DNA of 64,000 nucleotides from Zizania palustris (taxonomy: Eukaryota > Streptophyta > Magnoliopsida > Poales > Poaceae), in the NCBI GenBank assembly GCA_019279435.1, contig JAAALK010000285.1:66946865-67010864 (forward strand). The letters are read 5' to 3'. The translations under genes were made by a program, and so were the position numbers. A model generated the notes under the pieces. It made no database searches, was not told where the DNA came from, and was given only the letters and a program-made list of their open reading frames with translations. The number at the start of each line of letters is the position of its first letter. Position 1 is the stretch's first letter. This document shows positions 23,120-32,297 of the stretch, one piece after another.

Positions 23120-23640
23120 TGGATGGTTTTGGAGAGGGTGGCATAGGGAGGAGGAGAGGGTGGTGTGGGGAGAATGAGAGGGTGACATGGTTTTTATAGG
23201 GGGAGAAGGGCTATGGGAAAAATGGAAAGAGGAGCGAGAAATGGAAAGAGGAGGGAGAAATAGAAAGAGAGATAAATGGAAAGAGAAAATAAGGAAAATA
23301 GAGGGAGAAGAAGGAAAGAGGAAAAAAGGAAGGGGAATGGAGAAATGGAAGGAGGAGGGAAAAATAGAAAGGGAGAGAAATGGAAAGAGAAAGGAAGGAA
23401 AATAGAGTGAGAAGAAAGAAAGAGGAAAAAAGAAGAGGAATGGAGAAATGGAAGGAGGGAGTGGAGGTGGCTGTGCGTGCAGCCAAGGGAGGTGCGTAGG
23501 AAGAAAAGAAAGCAAGGAGAGAGAAGGAAAGGAAAAAGAAGGAAAGAGAAAAAGGGAAAAAGGAAAGAAAAGAAAAGGAAATGAGGAAAAAAATAGGAAA
23601 TATTTTTCTGAAAATTCAAAATTGAAATTTTAAGAAAAAG
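23120..23640 (+). repeat. Purine-rich low-complexity tract in S1
   Basis: About 450 bp is almost entirely A and G on the plus strand. It is built from imperfect repeats of GGAAAGAG, GAAATGGAAAGAGGAGG and similar units. The Phe/Leu/Ser/Pro-rich frames on the complementary strand are shadows of this composition. Confidence 0.85.
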
Positions 23641-24446
23641 TTAAAAGTTTTTGGAAAGTTTGAAATTTAAAATAAATTTAGAAATCTTGGATTTTAAAGA
23701 AATAACGCGTGAATATTTTAACGAATAAACGGCGGTTTGAAAAATCAATTAATTTTGTATTCACGTCGAAATTAGAAATTCCGAACATGAACACCAAAAC
23801 AAGGTTTTTAATTCATTTTTGGGAATATAAAAATAATTTTTAAAGTGATTTTTAATGGGATTTAAACACGCAGTTAAAATGGGATTTTAATTTCACGACC
23901 GAAAATAGAACATTGATTCCTCCGGATTTTTGATTGGGAAAAGATATAGATAGTCAGAAATTATGATTCAAATTATATTGGAAAGAGAGTGATTTAATTA
24001 CTTTTTTTATTAAAGTTATCATTGAAATATTATGGATTACTATTCTAGTTACAAAAATTCTTAATAAAAACCTAAATATATTTGAGGTGGGGGAAATTTA
24101 CTTGAAATTTCTCTAGCCGAATTTTATTTGGTTTTATATTATTTTTAATTGAAATGATTTATCATATATTTTATTCACACAAAAATTCTTGTTGAAATAT
24201 ATTTTATTAATTAGTGTTAAAGTTTTACAATGAAATGATATTGATTATATTTAATTCCTTTGCGTCAAAAATTCCGAAAAATTTTTGGGACGCAATTTAA
24301 GGCTAGGAGATTTTTGGGAAAAAATACAGTAGCTGTGATTTATTTTTAAATGAAAATTTAAGCTTGTATTTTAGATTTCTTATTTATCGATTTATACTGA
24401 ATCCTTTTCTTGAAATTCATTTATTAATTACTTTATTTTATTTTTA

Positions 24447-24471
24447 ACGCCTGATAAAATTCAGGGCGTTA
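24447..24471. other. Terminal inverted repeat of S1
   Basis: AACGCCTGA and TCAGGGCGTT pair around an AT-rich centre next to the element end. It could form a hairpin in a transcript, and its role is unknown. Confidence 0.5.
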
Positions 24472-25161
24472 CAATCACCCACAAAGCTAGCTGGTGCTAT
24501 GCCCACGTCCGGCACAATAGAGATCCTGATGTCCTCGAAGTGGCGAAGAACTCCGAGTGCAGCTACATGTCTAGAGATCTCTCTGTACCGAGTCCCTGAA
24601 GTCTTCATGGTCTTCGCCACCGCTTGGATCATCTTCGGCTTCTCGGCCAAGGGCTCATTCACCGACGAGGAGGAAGATGAGAAAGACGTCCCAAAGTATT
24701 AAAAGACACCCCGAATGACGTCCATGGTCTCAGAGGCCATACTACTGCACTTTGCCCGCTCCGCAACCAAGGCCTCTGACGAAGCACATAAGTTGCAGAC
24801 CAGAGTGCTGAGCTCAGCCATCTTCGTCATGAGGATGGTCTTCTGAGCAAGCAGTTGTTGTACCTCATCAACTGAGTGCTCACGTTCTTCCCAGAGTCGT
24901 ACGGCTTCAGCTCTAGAAGCCACGTGCGCCTCTCGAAGTCTTTATACTTTGGCCCGAAGCACAACCTGCTCAGCCAGGAGCTCTTCATTCGCAGCCTCTA
25001 GTACTGCCTTCAGTTTTCCGCTCCTCGCGGACCATCTCCTCCAAGTCTGAGGTCCTGTCCTCAAAGTCGGCAAGGCTCTCCTAGAGGGCCGTCACCTTCT
25101 CCTTAAGTCGGTTGCACTCATGTTCATTGGAAGTCGTAGCCGCACAAGCAAGAATAATGTG

Positions 25162-25228
25162 CTGTCAAAAAAGCAAGGTGAGTATAGTACATACTTTAAA
25201 TACATTAACATGTGCAGGTGTACCGTAC
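25162..25228 (-). other. Predicted intron in G1 antisense ORF
   Basis: The donor is ATCAG|GTACGG and the acceptor is CTTTTTTGACAG|CAC on the minus strand. The intron is 67 bp and its acceptor has a good pyrimidine tract. Confidence 0.6.
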
Positions 25229-25684
25229 CTGATAGGCAGCCCGTTCAAGGGATATGCCTAGCTCCGACCCTTCGGCCTCTCTTATTACGGAGACCAGATC
25301 GGTCTCGCCCACCTCTCGGCCAACCCAAGCCAGGGGCTCCAATAAGGGCCAAAGCCCTGTCCTCCGCTCGTTAAAAGGAACCAGGAGGGGGAGCCTCGCC
25401 ACGGCGCTCCGGTCATCGTCTATAGGGGAAGGCCCTGAGCGAAGAGAAGAATCCTCTGAGGCCTCCATAGACTACCCCCCATCGGTCGACTCCGATGGTG
25501 TCAATCCTGCTGTGGGAGCAGGCATTGGCCAGGACTTGCCTTTTCCCTTCCCAGGGGCCGTCACCCGCGCCGAAGTCGTCTCTTGTGTTGGAGCCATCTC
25601 TCATGCCGGAGCCACCTCCTTTGCCGGAGCCTTCTCCCGCACCGGGGCCGGCTCCTCCACTAGAGTTGACTCTTTGTAGAGCAT

Positions 25685-25764
25685 CTATAAACACGAAGGT
25701 AGGTACCATTGTTTAAATTTTGCAGGTAAAAAATGAAGTCAAAGCTTGGTTATTAAAGACGTAC
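25685..25764 (-). other. Predicted intron in G1 antisense ORF
   Basis: The donor is GGAG|GTACGTC and the acceptor is GTTTATAG|ATG on the minus strand, giving an 80-bp intron. The acceptor is less certain than the donor because its pyrimidine tract is weak. Confidence 0.5.
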
Positions 25765-26439
25765 CTCCACCACTCTGCTTCCCAATGAGTATCGGACTAC
25801 TTAGATGTTCAAACATCTGAGTAAAGGCCTCGTTGGACTCTTCATGAGACTAGACCGGAGTGGTAGCCACAGGGATCCCCTCGACCGCTGCAACCACCAT
25901 GCTATCCGAGGTGGGACCCTCTGACTCCAGAGTCCAAACCCCTTCGGCCTCAGCTCCACTTTCATCATGAACCAGGAGATCCGTCCGGCTCAATGGAGCG
26001 TATCTAGCATCCGCCTGCCCGAGGCTGTCCCCTCTTCATTCAGCGCCACTTTAGTGCCATCTCGAACAAGAACCTCGGTCCCCATCCTAGAGCCCCCTTC
26101 GTCATCCCCTGCTAGCAAAGACTCGAACTCTTCCACCATCGACACCTCCACATCCTCCTCCTCCTCATACCGCTCCGGCAAGAAAGCTAGGGACTTAGAA
26201 GGAGTATGAGCTTTTGGTTTACGGGCCACCTTCTTCATCAGAGTCTTCACTGGGCTGGAGTCCCTGGCCTCATCTTTCCTTTTTCTCAGCACTGGGTCTA
26301 CCGTGGACTAGTATGGAAGGGCTAGGGGCTCAATTTCCAAGTAGCTGCAGCCTTCGCTCCTTCTCCACGAGTGAAGGAGCTTCGTGAACCTTCTCCCCTG
26401 CCTAGACTATTTGCCCCGGAGTCAGCGTCATCCACAGAG

Positions 26440-26529
26440 CTAAAAGGATAAGGTATCGTCCGCTAGTTTGATGGGATTAAACCAATGTCTATGCAAAATA
26501 ATTTGATGTAGGGTGCACGGGAAGCTTAC
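26440..26529 (-). other. Predicted intron in G1 antisense ORF
   Basis: On the minus strand the donor is GCAG|GTAAGC (26,529) and the acceptor is CCTTTTAG|CTC (26,440). The 90-bp length is typical of short plant introns. Confidence 0.65.
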
Positions 26530-27531
26530 CTGCAGAGTCTGAGGGGATTTCCTGAAGTCCCCCCTCCGGATTCTCTTCGAAGATGATAGGTCAGTTGGCC
26601 ATCAGAGGAGGGATTTGAAGGGCTATGAACTCCTCCGCAAAATCACGCATACTCATGCGTCGACTTATGGCATCTAGCAGTTAGAGGAGTACCTGAAGCT
26701 GGCTTGGGACCGGAGTGATGTCCGCTTACCTCCGTTACAAGATCTCCTCTATGGGCCCTACCAAGACAGAGCTCACGCCCACCTCCACATAAAACCAGTG
26801 GAGGATCCAGTCCGAGTACCATCGATCTTTGATGGCCTTCGCTGGGAACCTGTCTTGAAACTTCCCCCAGAGCTGAAAATTAACGCTCCTGAAGGACACC
26901 AGCATATTCTCTCCGCTAGGCCCAAAATGTGTCTTTGGCTGGCAGGAGGCCTTGTGCAAGGTCATGAAGATCTCCATTCTCCCCGCGCACCCTTTGGCCC
27001 ACAAGGCCCATTCGAATATGGTCAAGCGAGCGATGGCATTTGGAGAAAGCTGAGGAAGCTTCACGTGGAACAACTCAAGCACCTCTGCCAGGAAACTTAC
27101 GGAGGGGAGCCCAAGCCCAACTTCGAAGAAAGCTTCGAAGACCACGACCTCCCCACCTACGGTACTGGAATGACATCCTTCCCGGGGACTCGTACCTTCA
27201 CTTCGGGTCTCAGCCACCCAGATACTACTTTTGCTATGGTTTTTTGTGTGTAGGTCGATGCCACCAAGCAGTATGACTGATCCATGTATTTGCTGGAGGG
27301 CGGTCGAAGGTCCTGAGGACCAGCGGGCCGAGGATTCTCCGAGGTTCTTGCCGCCATCGCCGCTGTTGCCATGGCCTAATGCTAAGCTAATGTCGAGGCT
27401 GGCATGGGCTCCCTAGAACTGGTTCTCACCATCAATGGAGATTTGAAAGGTTGAGGATGGAAATTGGAGAAGGGGAAAGGTGAAATTATGGATAGCAGTT
27501 GGTTACGTGCCTCCAAACCACTGTTCTCTCT

Positions 27532-27540
27532 CCTTTTATA
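27532..27540 (-). promoter_or_regulatory. TATA box of G1 antisense ORF
   Basis: TATAAAAGG on the minus strand lies 160 bp upstream of the antisense ATG and outside the LTR. It suggests that the antisense gene has its own promoter. Confidence 0.5.
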
Positions 27541-27936
27541 GCCTGTGGGGTTCCTTGTGCCGTACGCTACGAGGCAACATTTGGATTGCTTCATTTTAGT
27601 TTCAACACCGTTATGACATGTGAGGCCATCGTAGTGAACACTTGAAACTATCATTTAATCATGCAACTATTAGGCTCCCTAGAGAGTAACGACTCTTATG
27701 GGTCTAACAGATCCAAGAGCCAACGGCTATTTTGGGCGACGATTGTTTGTCCGAAGCAGACCTCTGAATGCCTCCAACCGGATCTTTGGTCCGAAGAGCT
27801 CCGAATCCCGAAGGCATTATCTCGACGGTTGTTAGGATTTTTCGATTTTTCTAAGTCCTAAGCATGAAAATATTTATTGTGTATACTACTCTCTTCACTA
27901 TACAGATCATTTGGAGAGACGTATTCGAGGGGCTAC

Positions 27937-28470
27937 TGTTGGGGGAAATGCCTCATCCTCAGCATCATTCAAAATCTCTTCATCAACACTATGTGAAGAT
28001 AAAAGGAAGTTAGAAGCCCTGAACTCCAGAGGTCCTAACAGCCATCGAGGCTCCGCTACCTTCGGAGCATTCCGAGACGGAGGTTTTCACTAAGGCTTCG
28101 GCATGAAAGATATTCCCGAACCATCTTCACCCAAATGGGCATTGCTAGCGAGGATGGAACAATTACATTCCTACTGTTGGCTTGGTCTTTTACCATTTTA
28201 ACCCTACAAAGAATACTAAATAGTATCCACTAGGTCGGTTATAATTAGAGGATAAAAAGGTATTTTCCTAATGTATCTTGTCTATAAATACCCCTCATCG
28301 CTATGAAAGGGGTATCGAATATTTAGTTATTCAATACACACTTCGAACATTCTCGAGCTATTATCCTATTCAGAGGCTTGGAACAGTCCGCAACAAACAC
28401 TTCGCAAATACTTCATTTGTTAACCCTTCGAATTTACTAAAACCTGGTAGCGTAATCCTTTACGCCAATA
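27937..28470 (+). repeat. G1 3' LTR
   Basis: The LTR is 534 bp. It starts TGTTGGGGGAAA after the PPT-like CGAGGGGCTAC and ends CGTAATCCTTTACGCCAATA. A TATAAATA box lies at 28,283-28,290. Its end and TATA region match the G2 and G4 LTRs, but its middle is diverged. The terminal CA has become TA. Confidence 0.85.
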
Positions 28471-30625
28471 GCTGGATCCAGTGAAAGACAAAAGTATTTG
28501 GAATGACGATTGAAGATGAGCTGGCTCACTTCAGACCACCATTTCTTGTAAGGAAGCAACGCTACCCGGCACACGGCCCAAGAAGGAAGCTCCCAAGAGA
28601 GATTGAATCGGCCATAGAGAAAATCCGATTGAATTCCAAAGAACTCGCCACTTCACCACGGACCTGGATCCAACTGATGAAGAATAGGTTGATTGGCAAC
28701 TAGCCGAAACCAAGTTGCTGGGCGCAAACCATTGGGTGATAAAATTCATAAGATGGCTTACGTGTGGGACCAATCGGGAAGTTGATCAGAGGAATACAGA
28801 GAGATTCAAGCAAGGAAGATGGCCTCGCTCTCTGAGCTTGATAGCACATCGGCCAAGGATAGCCGATGTGGGTATTCATAGTCAACCAAGGACTCGTAGG
28901 CATACCACACTACGCAGTGGCTGATAAAGCCATAGTAAAAGGCTTTAAACCATCGGGCTAAGATGTTAGCCGACATCCTCGCTCCATGATGACAGGCGTC
29001 CGCCTCACCCAAGGACATGTATCGATGGGTAGTTGGAGAGGCAGACTCACAATGATTAGATGGAAAGCGAAGAAGGTTAAAGGAAGGGCCAGAGCAAACT
29101 TTGGTCATATACACGTTAAGACACAACCGGAGGAAGCACTAGGGTCCCCCTAGGTGACCTACGGCATCACCGGCCGATAATCAGACTGATACCTGATGAA
29201 GAAGATAATAGAGGGAGCCAAGGAGGTATCGGCCGAGGGGAATTGTGGCTCTAGCAGCCAGTTGTTATGCTAAGAATTGGAGATGACAAGTGGGCCCGAG
29301 GGTGGACCCATATAAGAGGAACCTCGCGAACCAGATGTTGAGAAAAGCAATGTGCTCTTATTGACTAAAAGGGTCGGTTTGCTTAATGTGATTGGCGAAA
29401 TATTTTTCCCAACCTCCGATGGATTTGATGTCAAAATGGTGAGAAGGTTTGGATCGGTAGAAGAAGGGGTCAGCCATAGAAGTGACATCGAGATAAGTCA
29501 AGACGATGACGTCAATGAGGTTGGGTACTCATCGGCTCATGGCCAAAGAGAAATGCATTCAACGCATCGGACCAAAAGTAGAAAGAGGACGCTAGCATCA
29601 GCTCGTTTTTAAAAGGAAGAGTGAGAGACAGGCTGATGCAATGCATGATCCCAGCTTGCTCCTAGGTACCCTATTCCGATGCGGCAACCCAGAGGTACTA
29701 GTCCCACCATCCAGGTAGCGGGTTAGGGAATGCCATAAAGCTTTGAGCCCAGTCGGAAAATAGCATTTTGGAGCATTTGAAAGGAATGTGCTGGGCCTCG
29801 GCATTAATAAAATCAGTAGGATCAGGGTTGCCATTTGGCCCCAAAAATTGTAGGATGGATGGTTGGCCATGGAAATCAGGATCTGGTTCTTCAAGTTCTG
29901 AAGAGAAGAAAAAAAGAAAAGAACAGTAAAGAAATCAGCAGAAGAACAGCAGAAAGTAAAAAGGGCGAAGACATACCCTAGGGATGGAGTCATTGGTCGC
30001 CATCGGGAAGATCTACCAAGAGAAAAAGTCGCTTGAAGAAGATGAAAGCAGTAAACGTTGGTGGTTGCAAGGAAACAACGGTGGATTTGGGGGGAAAAGA
30101 AGAAGCAGTAAATTGAAGGCGTGAAGAGGAGGTGTGGAGTGATCGAGGTACTTATAAAGCTAGGAAGAAACTCCTCGGTGACCGGGTCAAGCCAATTTCG
30201 CAGGATTTGGTGGGGCCATCTGCAATGTTTGACAAAAGGTAATCATGAATATGGTTTTCAAAATGCCAAAATATTTGCTGACCCAAGATTACAGAATCAG
30301 ATCTTTGGCCTAAAGAAACACCAGTACAAAACTGTGTGGGATGAAGCCTGGTCTGACGTCGCCACAAATGACATAGATACATCAGACCAAGGCAACATTC
30401 AACATAGTTGTGAATGACCAAAGATGAGGAAGTGGGAAGAAGAAAGGAAAACTATGAAGTCGGGATGCCAAGTGAAGATATAAGGAAGATGAAGGGTTTC
30501 GGTGTGCAATTAAAGTGAAAAGATCGTGCGGATAGACATTTGAGAAGACGTGGCAGCAGGGATAATGACTATTGTTAATTTCGAACCAACAACAGCCACT
30601 TAATGTTCCCAAACTAGGGGTCATG
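28471..30625 (+). mobile_element. G3: 3' internal region of another gypsy element
   Basis: This lies between the G1 LTR end and an LTR start at 30,626, which is preceded by AAACTAGGGGTCA. On the plus strand I find no gag or pol motif. On the minus strand it carries a plant-mobile-domain ORF, described separately. The rest of G3 would lie left of the window if G1 inserted into it. Confidence 0.6.
28500..30003 (-). pseudogene. G3 antisense ORF encoding a plant mobile domain (PMD) protein
   Basis: ATG lies at 30,001-30,003, with a TTTATAAG box about 150 bp upstream on the minus strand. Exon 1 (9 codons) is followed by a canonical intron, 29,976-29,898 (GTATGT...TTCTCTTCAG). The downstream sequence then reads, across frames, LEEPDPDFHGQPSILQFLG, FYFWSDALNAFLFGHEPM, HIAFLNIWFARFLLYGS and ATIPLGRYLLGSLYYLLHQ. 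These are typical of the PMD/aminotransferase-like domain found in host MAIN/MAIL1-type proteins and in some transposons. Stops and frameshifts interrupt it, including a one-base frame offset after the intron, so it is non-functional here. How it acts in the element is unknown. Confidence 0.7.
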
Positions 30626-31702
30626 TGTTGACGCCAAGATTTGCTAAAGCTCAGGCCCACTAAAGATGTCACACGGTCAACAGAAATCAAAGAGGTCTGG
30701 TCAAGGAAAGTCAAGGAAGCTTGTCCGTGCTGTTATAAGATGATCGGACCCAAAAGAGCCGATGTGTTGACGGCAAGTCTCTGGACTATAAATATGTACC
30801 CCTAGTTATCTTAGAACAACACATCTCTGTCAATCGACTACTCAGCGCATCGCCACCCTTGGCTTCCAAGGTTCATCCGGCAAGGTTTGGCACTCGGAGC
30901 TGGGCTGTATCATTTCAATCTCCGATAAAGAGGTGAGTCACACCACCCCCGACATATGTACCGATTAGACCAGTATCCTCATGGCTGATTAGATTGATAT
31001 CTTGAGGTGAACGTTGAAACAGTACAGTCGCCGGTTGTTCTCAGTGTATTAGCTAGGTCTAAGGTTGCATCAGTTCAGTTTGATCTCCTATATTGATGTG
31101 ATTTAGGTGTGATAGTTTGAGGCTTCATCGGTTAAGTTTGGTATCTCTTGCTACTATATCTCTTTAATGTTGTATACCGTTCATATAAATAAAGCATGCT
31201 CGATTCTTTGATATATTATTAAGACCATCGTGACTAGCTATTGTCTTGGTTAGGTTCGATCTAGTTATTGTGATGATTTTCATGATATAGACATGCTACA
31301 TGGCATGTTTTATTTATTTCTATCGGAGTACAAGACGACGGATTATCTTCGATTCCACGCTACATCTTATAAGTTATCGAAAAAGCACTCATCGGCCTAT
31401 GTGGTTAATTGTTCATCTTATCGGTCGATGGCACATTTGCCTGATTGCTTCATCCCAGGTCATCGGCCTTATGACTGATCGACATGATATTCCATGAATA
31501 TCCCATCGTCATGGCGGTCATCGGCTCGATAGCCGATAGACCATGCTACTAATGCCATATTTTATGTTCCCTTATCAGTTGTAGGGTCAAACTAATTAGC
31601 ACGTCTTGAACCTTTTTTCTGAGAACGTAGGACCTGCACTGGAGTGAAGCATATCTCCCAGGCCACACGTGTGTCAAAATGTGACAAAAAAATGCACCAA
31701 CA
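30626..31702 (+). repeat. G3 3' LTR
   Basis: About 1,077 bp, TGTTGACGCCAAG...GCACCAACA, with a TATAAATA box at 30,787-30,794. It contains many ATCGGC and CCGAT words. Directly after it, sequence homologous to the Sirevirus 3' UTR begins at exact alignment, which supports the right boundary. Confidence 0.75.
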
Positions 31703-32297
31703 TGTATGAACTAGGACACTGCAGTATATACCAAGACTAATGCTTTAAGCTTCTGATGGTCTTTGCTTGACCTAGGCTTAACTTGGTCGGTTAGTATAAG
31801 GTTGACATGAAAATAACCGCTAGCACTAAAATCAAAAAAAGGAATCAAAATGCTTAAAATTATTGGATAACAAGTTAGTTGAAGCTCCATGGTTTTTGGA
31901 TATGCTTACCTAGGTAGATATCTGCTAGCTTTTGTATTTCATGTCTTACCATGCTTAGTCTGCTAGTCTGAGTGGTGATGCTTTTCTAGCAAAATTTGAA
32001 AATAGCTTTCTCATGATTTTAATTGGATAGTATTCACATGAGCTTATCTTACAATACTTTTAGACAAAATTCAAGGCAAATATTTGTTTTGTACTATAAT
32101 TGCTGCTAATCATGTATCAGAAGCTTGCATTTACACTCCCTCCTCACACCTCTATTTGCAAAAAAGTTATTACCTTGATGCTTGCATTGCCAAAGGGGGG
32201 ATTCATTTCATGCTTCTGCCAAAGGGGAGAATCTTTTATCAAGGGGGGAATTTTAAAATCAAGTGACATCATTTTGGCTCTTTTGAGTTTTTATGGT
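31703..32297 (+). mobile_element. C3 3' UTR, left fragment
   Basis: This aligns with the non-coding region between pol and 3' LTR of C1 and C2, for example CTTAAGCTTCTGATGG-like sequence near 31,745 and TTGATGCTTGCATTGCCAAA near 32,173. It contains three purine tracts (around 32,190, 32,222 and 32,242). It stops at TTTTTATGGT, where C2 is inserted, and resumes at 61,774. No gene is visible in it. Confidence 0.85.

Larger units (their letters stand above)
20206..24473. mobile_element. S1: 4.27-kb solo-LTR-like insertion with ATCAC duplication
   Basis: The termini are TGTCGCGCCCCG and GGGCGTTACA (TG...CA). Perfect 5-bp duplications ATCAC lie at 20,201-20,205 and 24,474-24,478. No gag or pol motif is visible. 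The first 1.5 kb is balanced in composition and contains GGGTGAGTACAGATGTACTC; the remainder is very AT-rich except for a purine tract. Size, ends and composition fit a solo LTR of a long-LTR gypsy family such as Tekay/Del. A small non-autonomous element is the alternative. Either strand could be the sense strand. It interrupts the G1 antisense ORF. Confidence 0.75.
19480..27372 (-). pseudogene. G1 antisense intron-bearing ORF (PF04195-like), split by S1
   Basis: This gene lies opposite to the retrotransposon. Its ATG is at 27,370-27,372 in a good context (GCCATGG), with a TATAAAAGG box 160 bp upstream. The N-terminal part has KYMDQSYCLVAS and, after one frameshift, EVVVFEAFFEVGLGLP, LFHVKLPQLSPNAI and DRWYSDWILHWFYVEV. 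This resembles the 'putative gypsy type transposon' domain (Pfam Transposase_28). A low-complexity acidic/Pro/Ala middle and a coiled-coil-like region (24,700-24,920) follow. The tail (19,600-19,930) matches the G2 antisense ORF. Three canonical introns are visible. Additional antisense ORFs are known in Tat elements; the function is unknown. Stops and S1 make this copy a pseudogene. Confidence 0.7.
16540..28470 (+). mobile_element. G1: 3' two-thirds of a Tat-like Ty3/gypsy element
   Basis: The element runs from the end of the gypsy RNase H domain through a second RNase H, integrase, tandem repeats and an antisense ORF to its 3' LTR (27,937-28,470). The 5' LTR, gag, protease and RT lie left of the window, beyond the G0b insertion. 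The order and the extra RNase H after the first one fit the Tat group. S1 is inserted at 20,206-24,473. Its LTR and coding sequence are homologous to, but clearly diverged from, G2 and G4. It ends directly against G3 sequence, so it appears to have inserted into G3. Confidence 0.8.

Noticed and set aside
22964..23619. Phe/Leu/Ser/Pro-rich minus-strand frames resembling membrane proteins
   Set aside because: They are translations of the complement of a purine tract in S1.
25254..25716. Plus-strand Pro/Ser-rich frames
   Set aside because: They are shadows of the low-complexity exons of the G1 antisense ORF, which has splice signals and homologous blocks on the minus strand.
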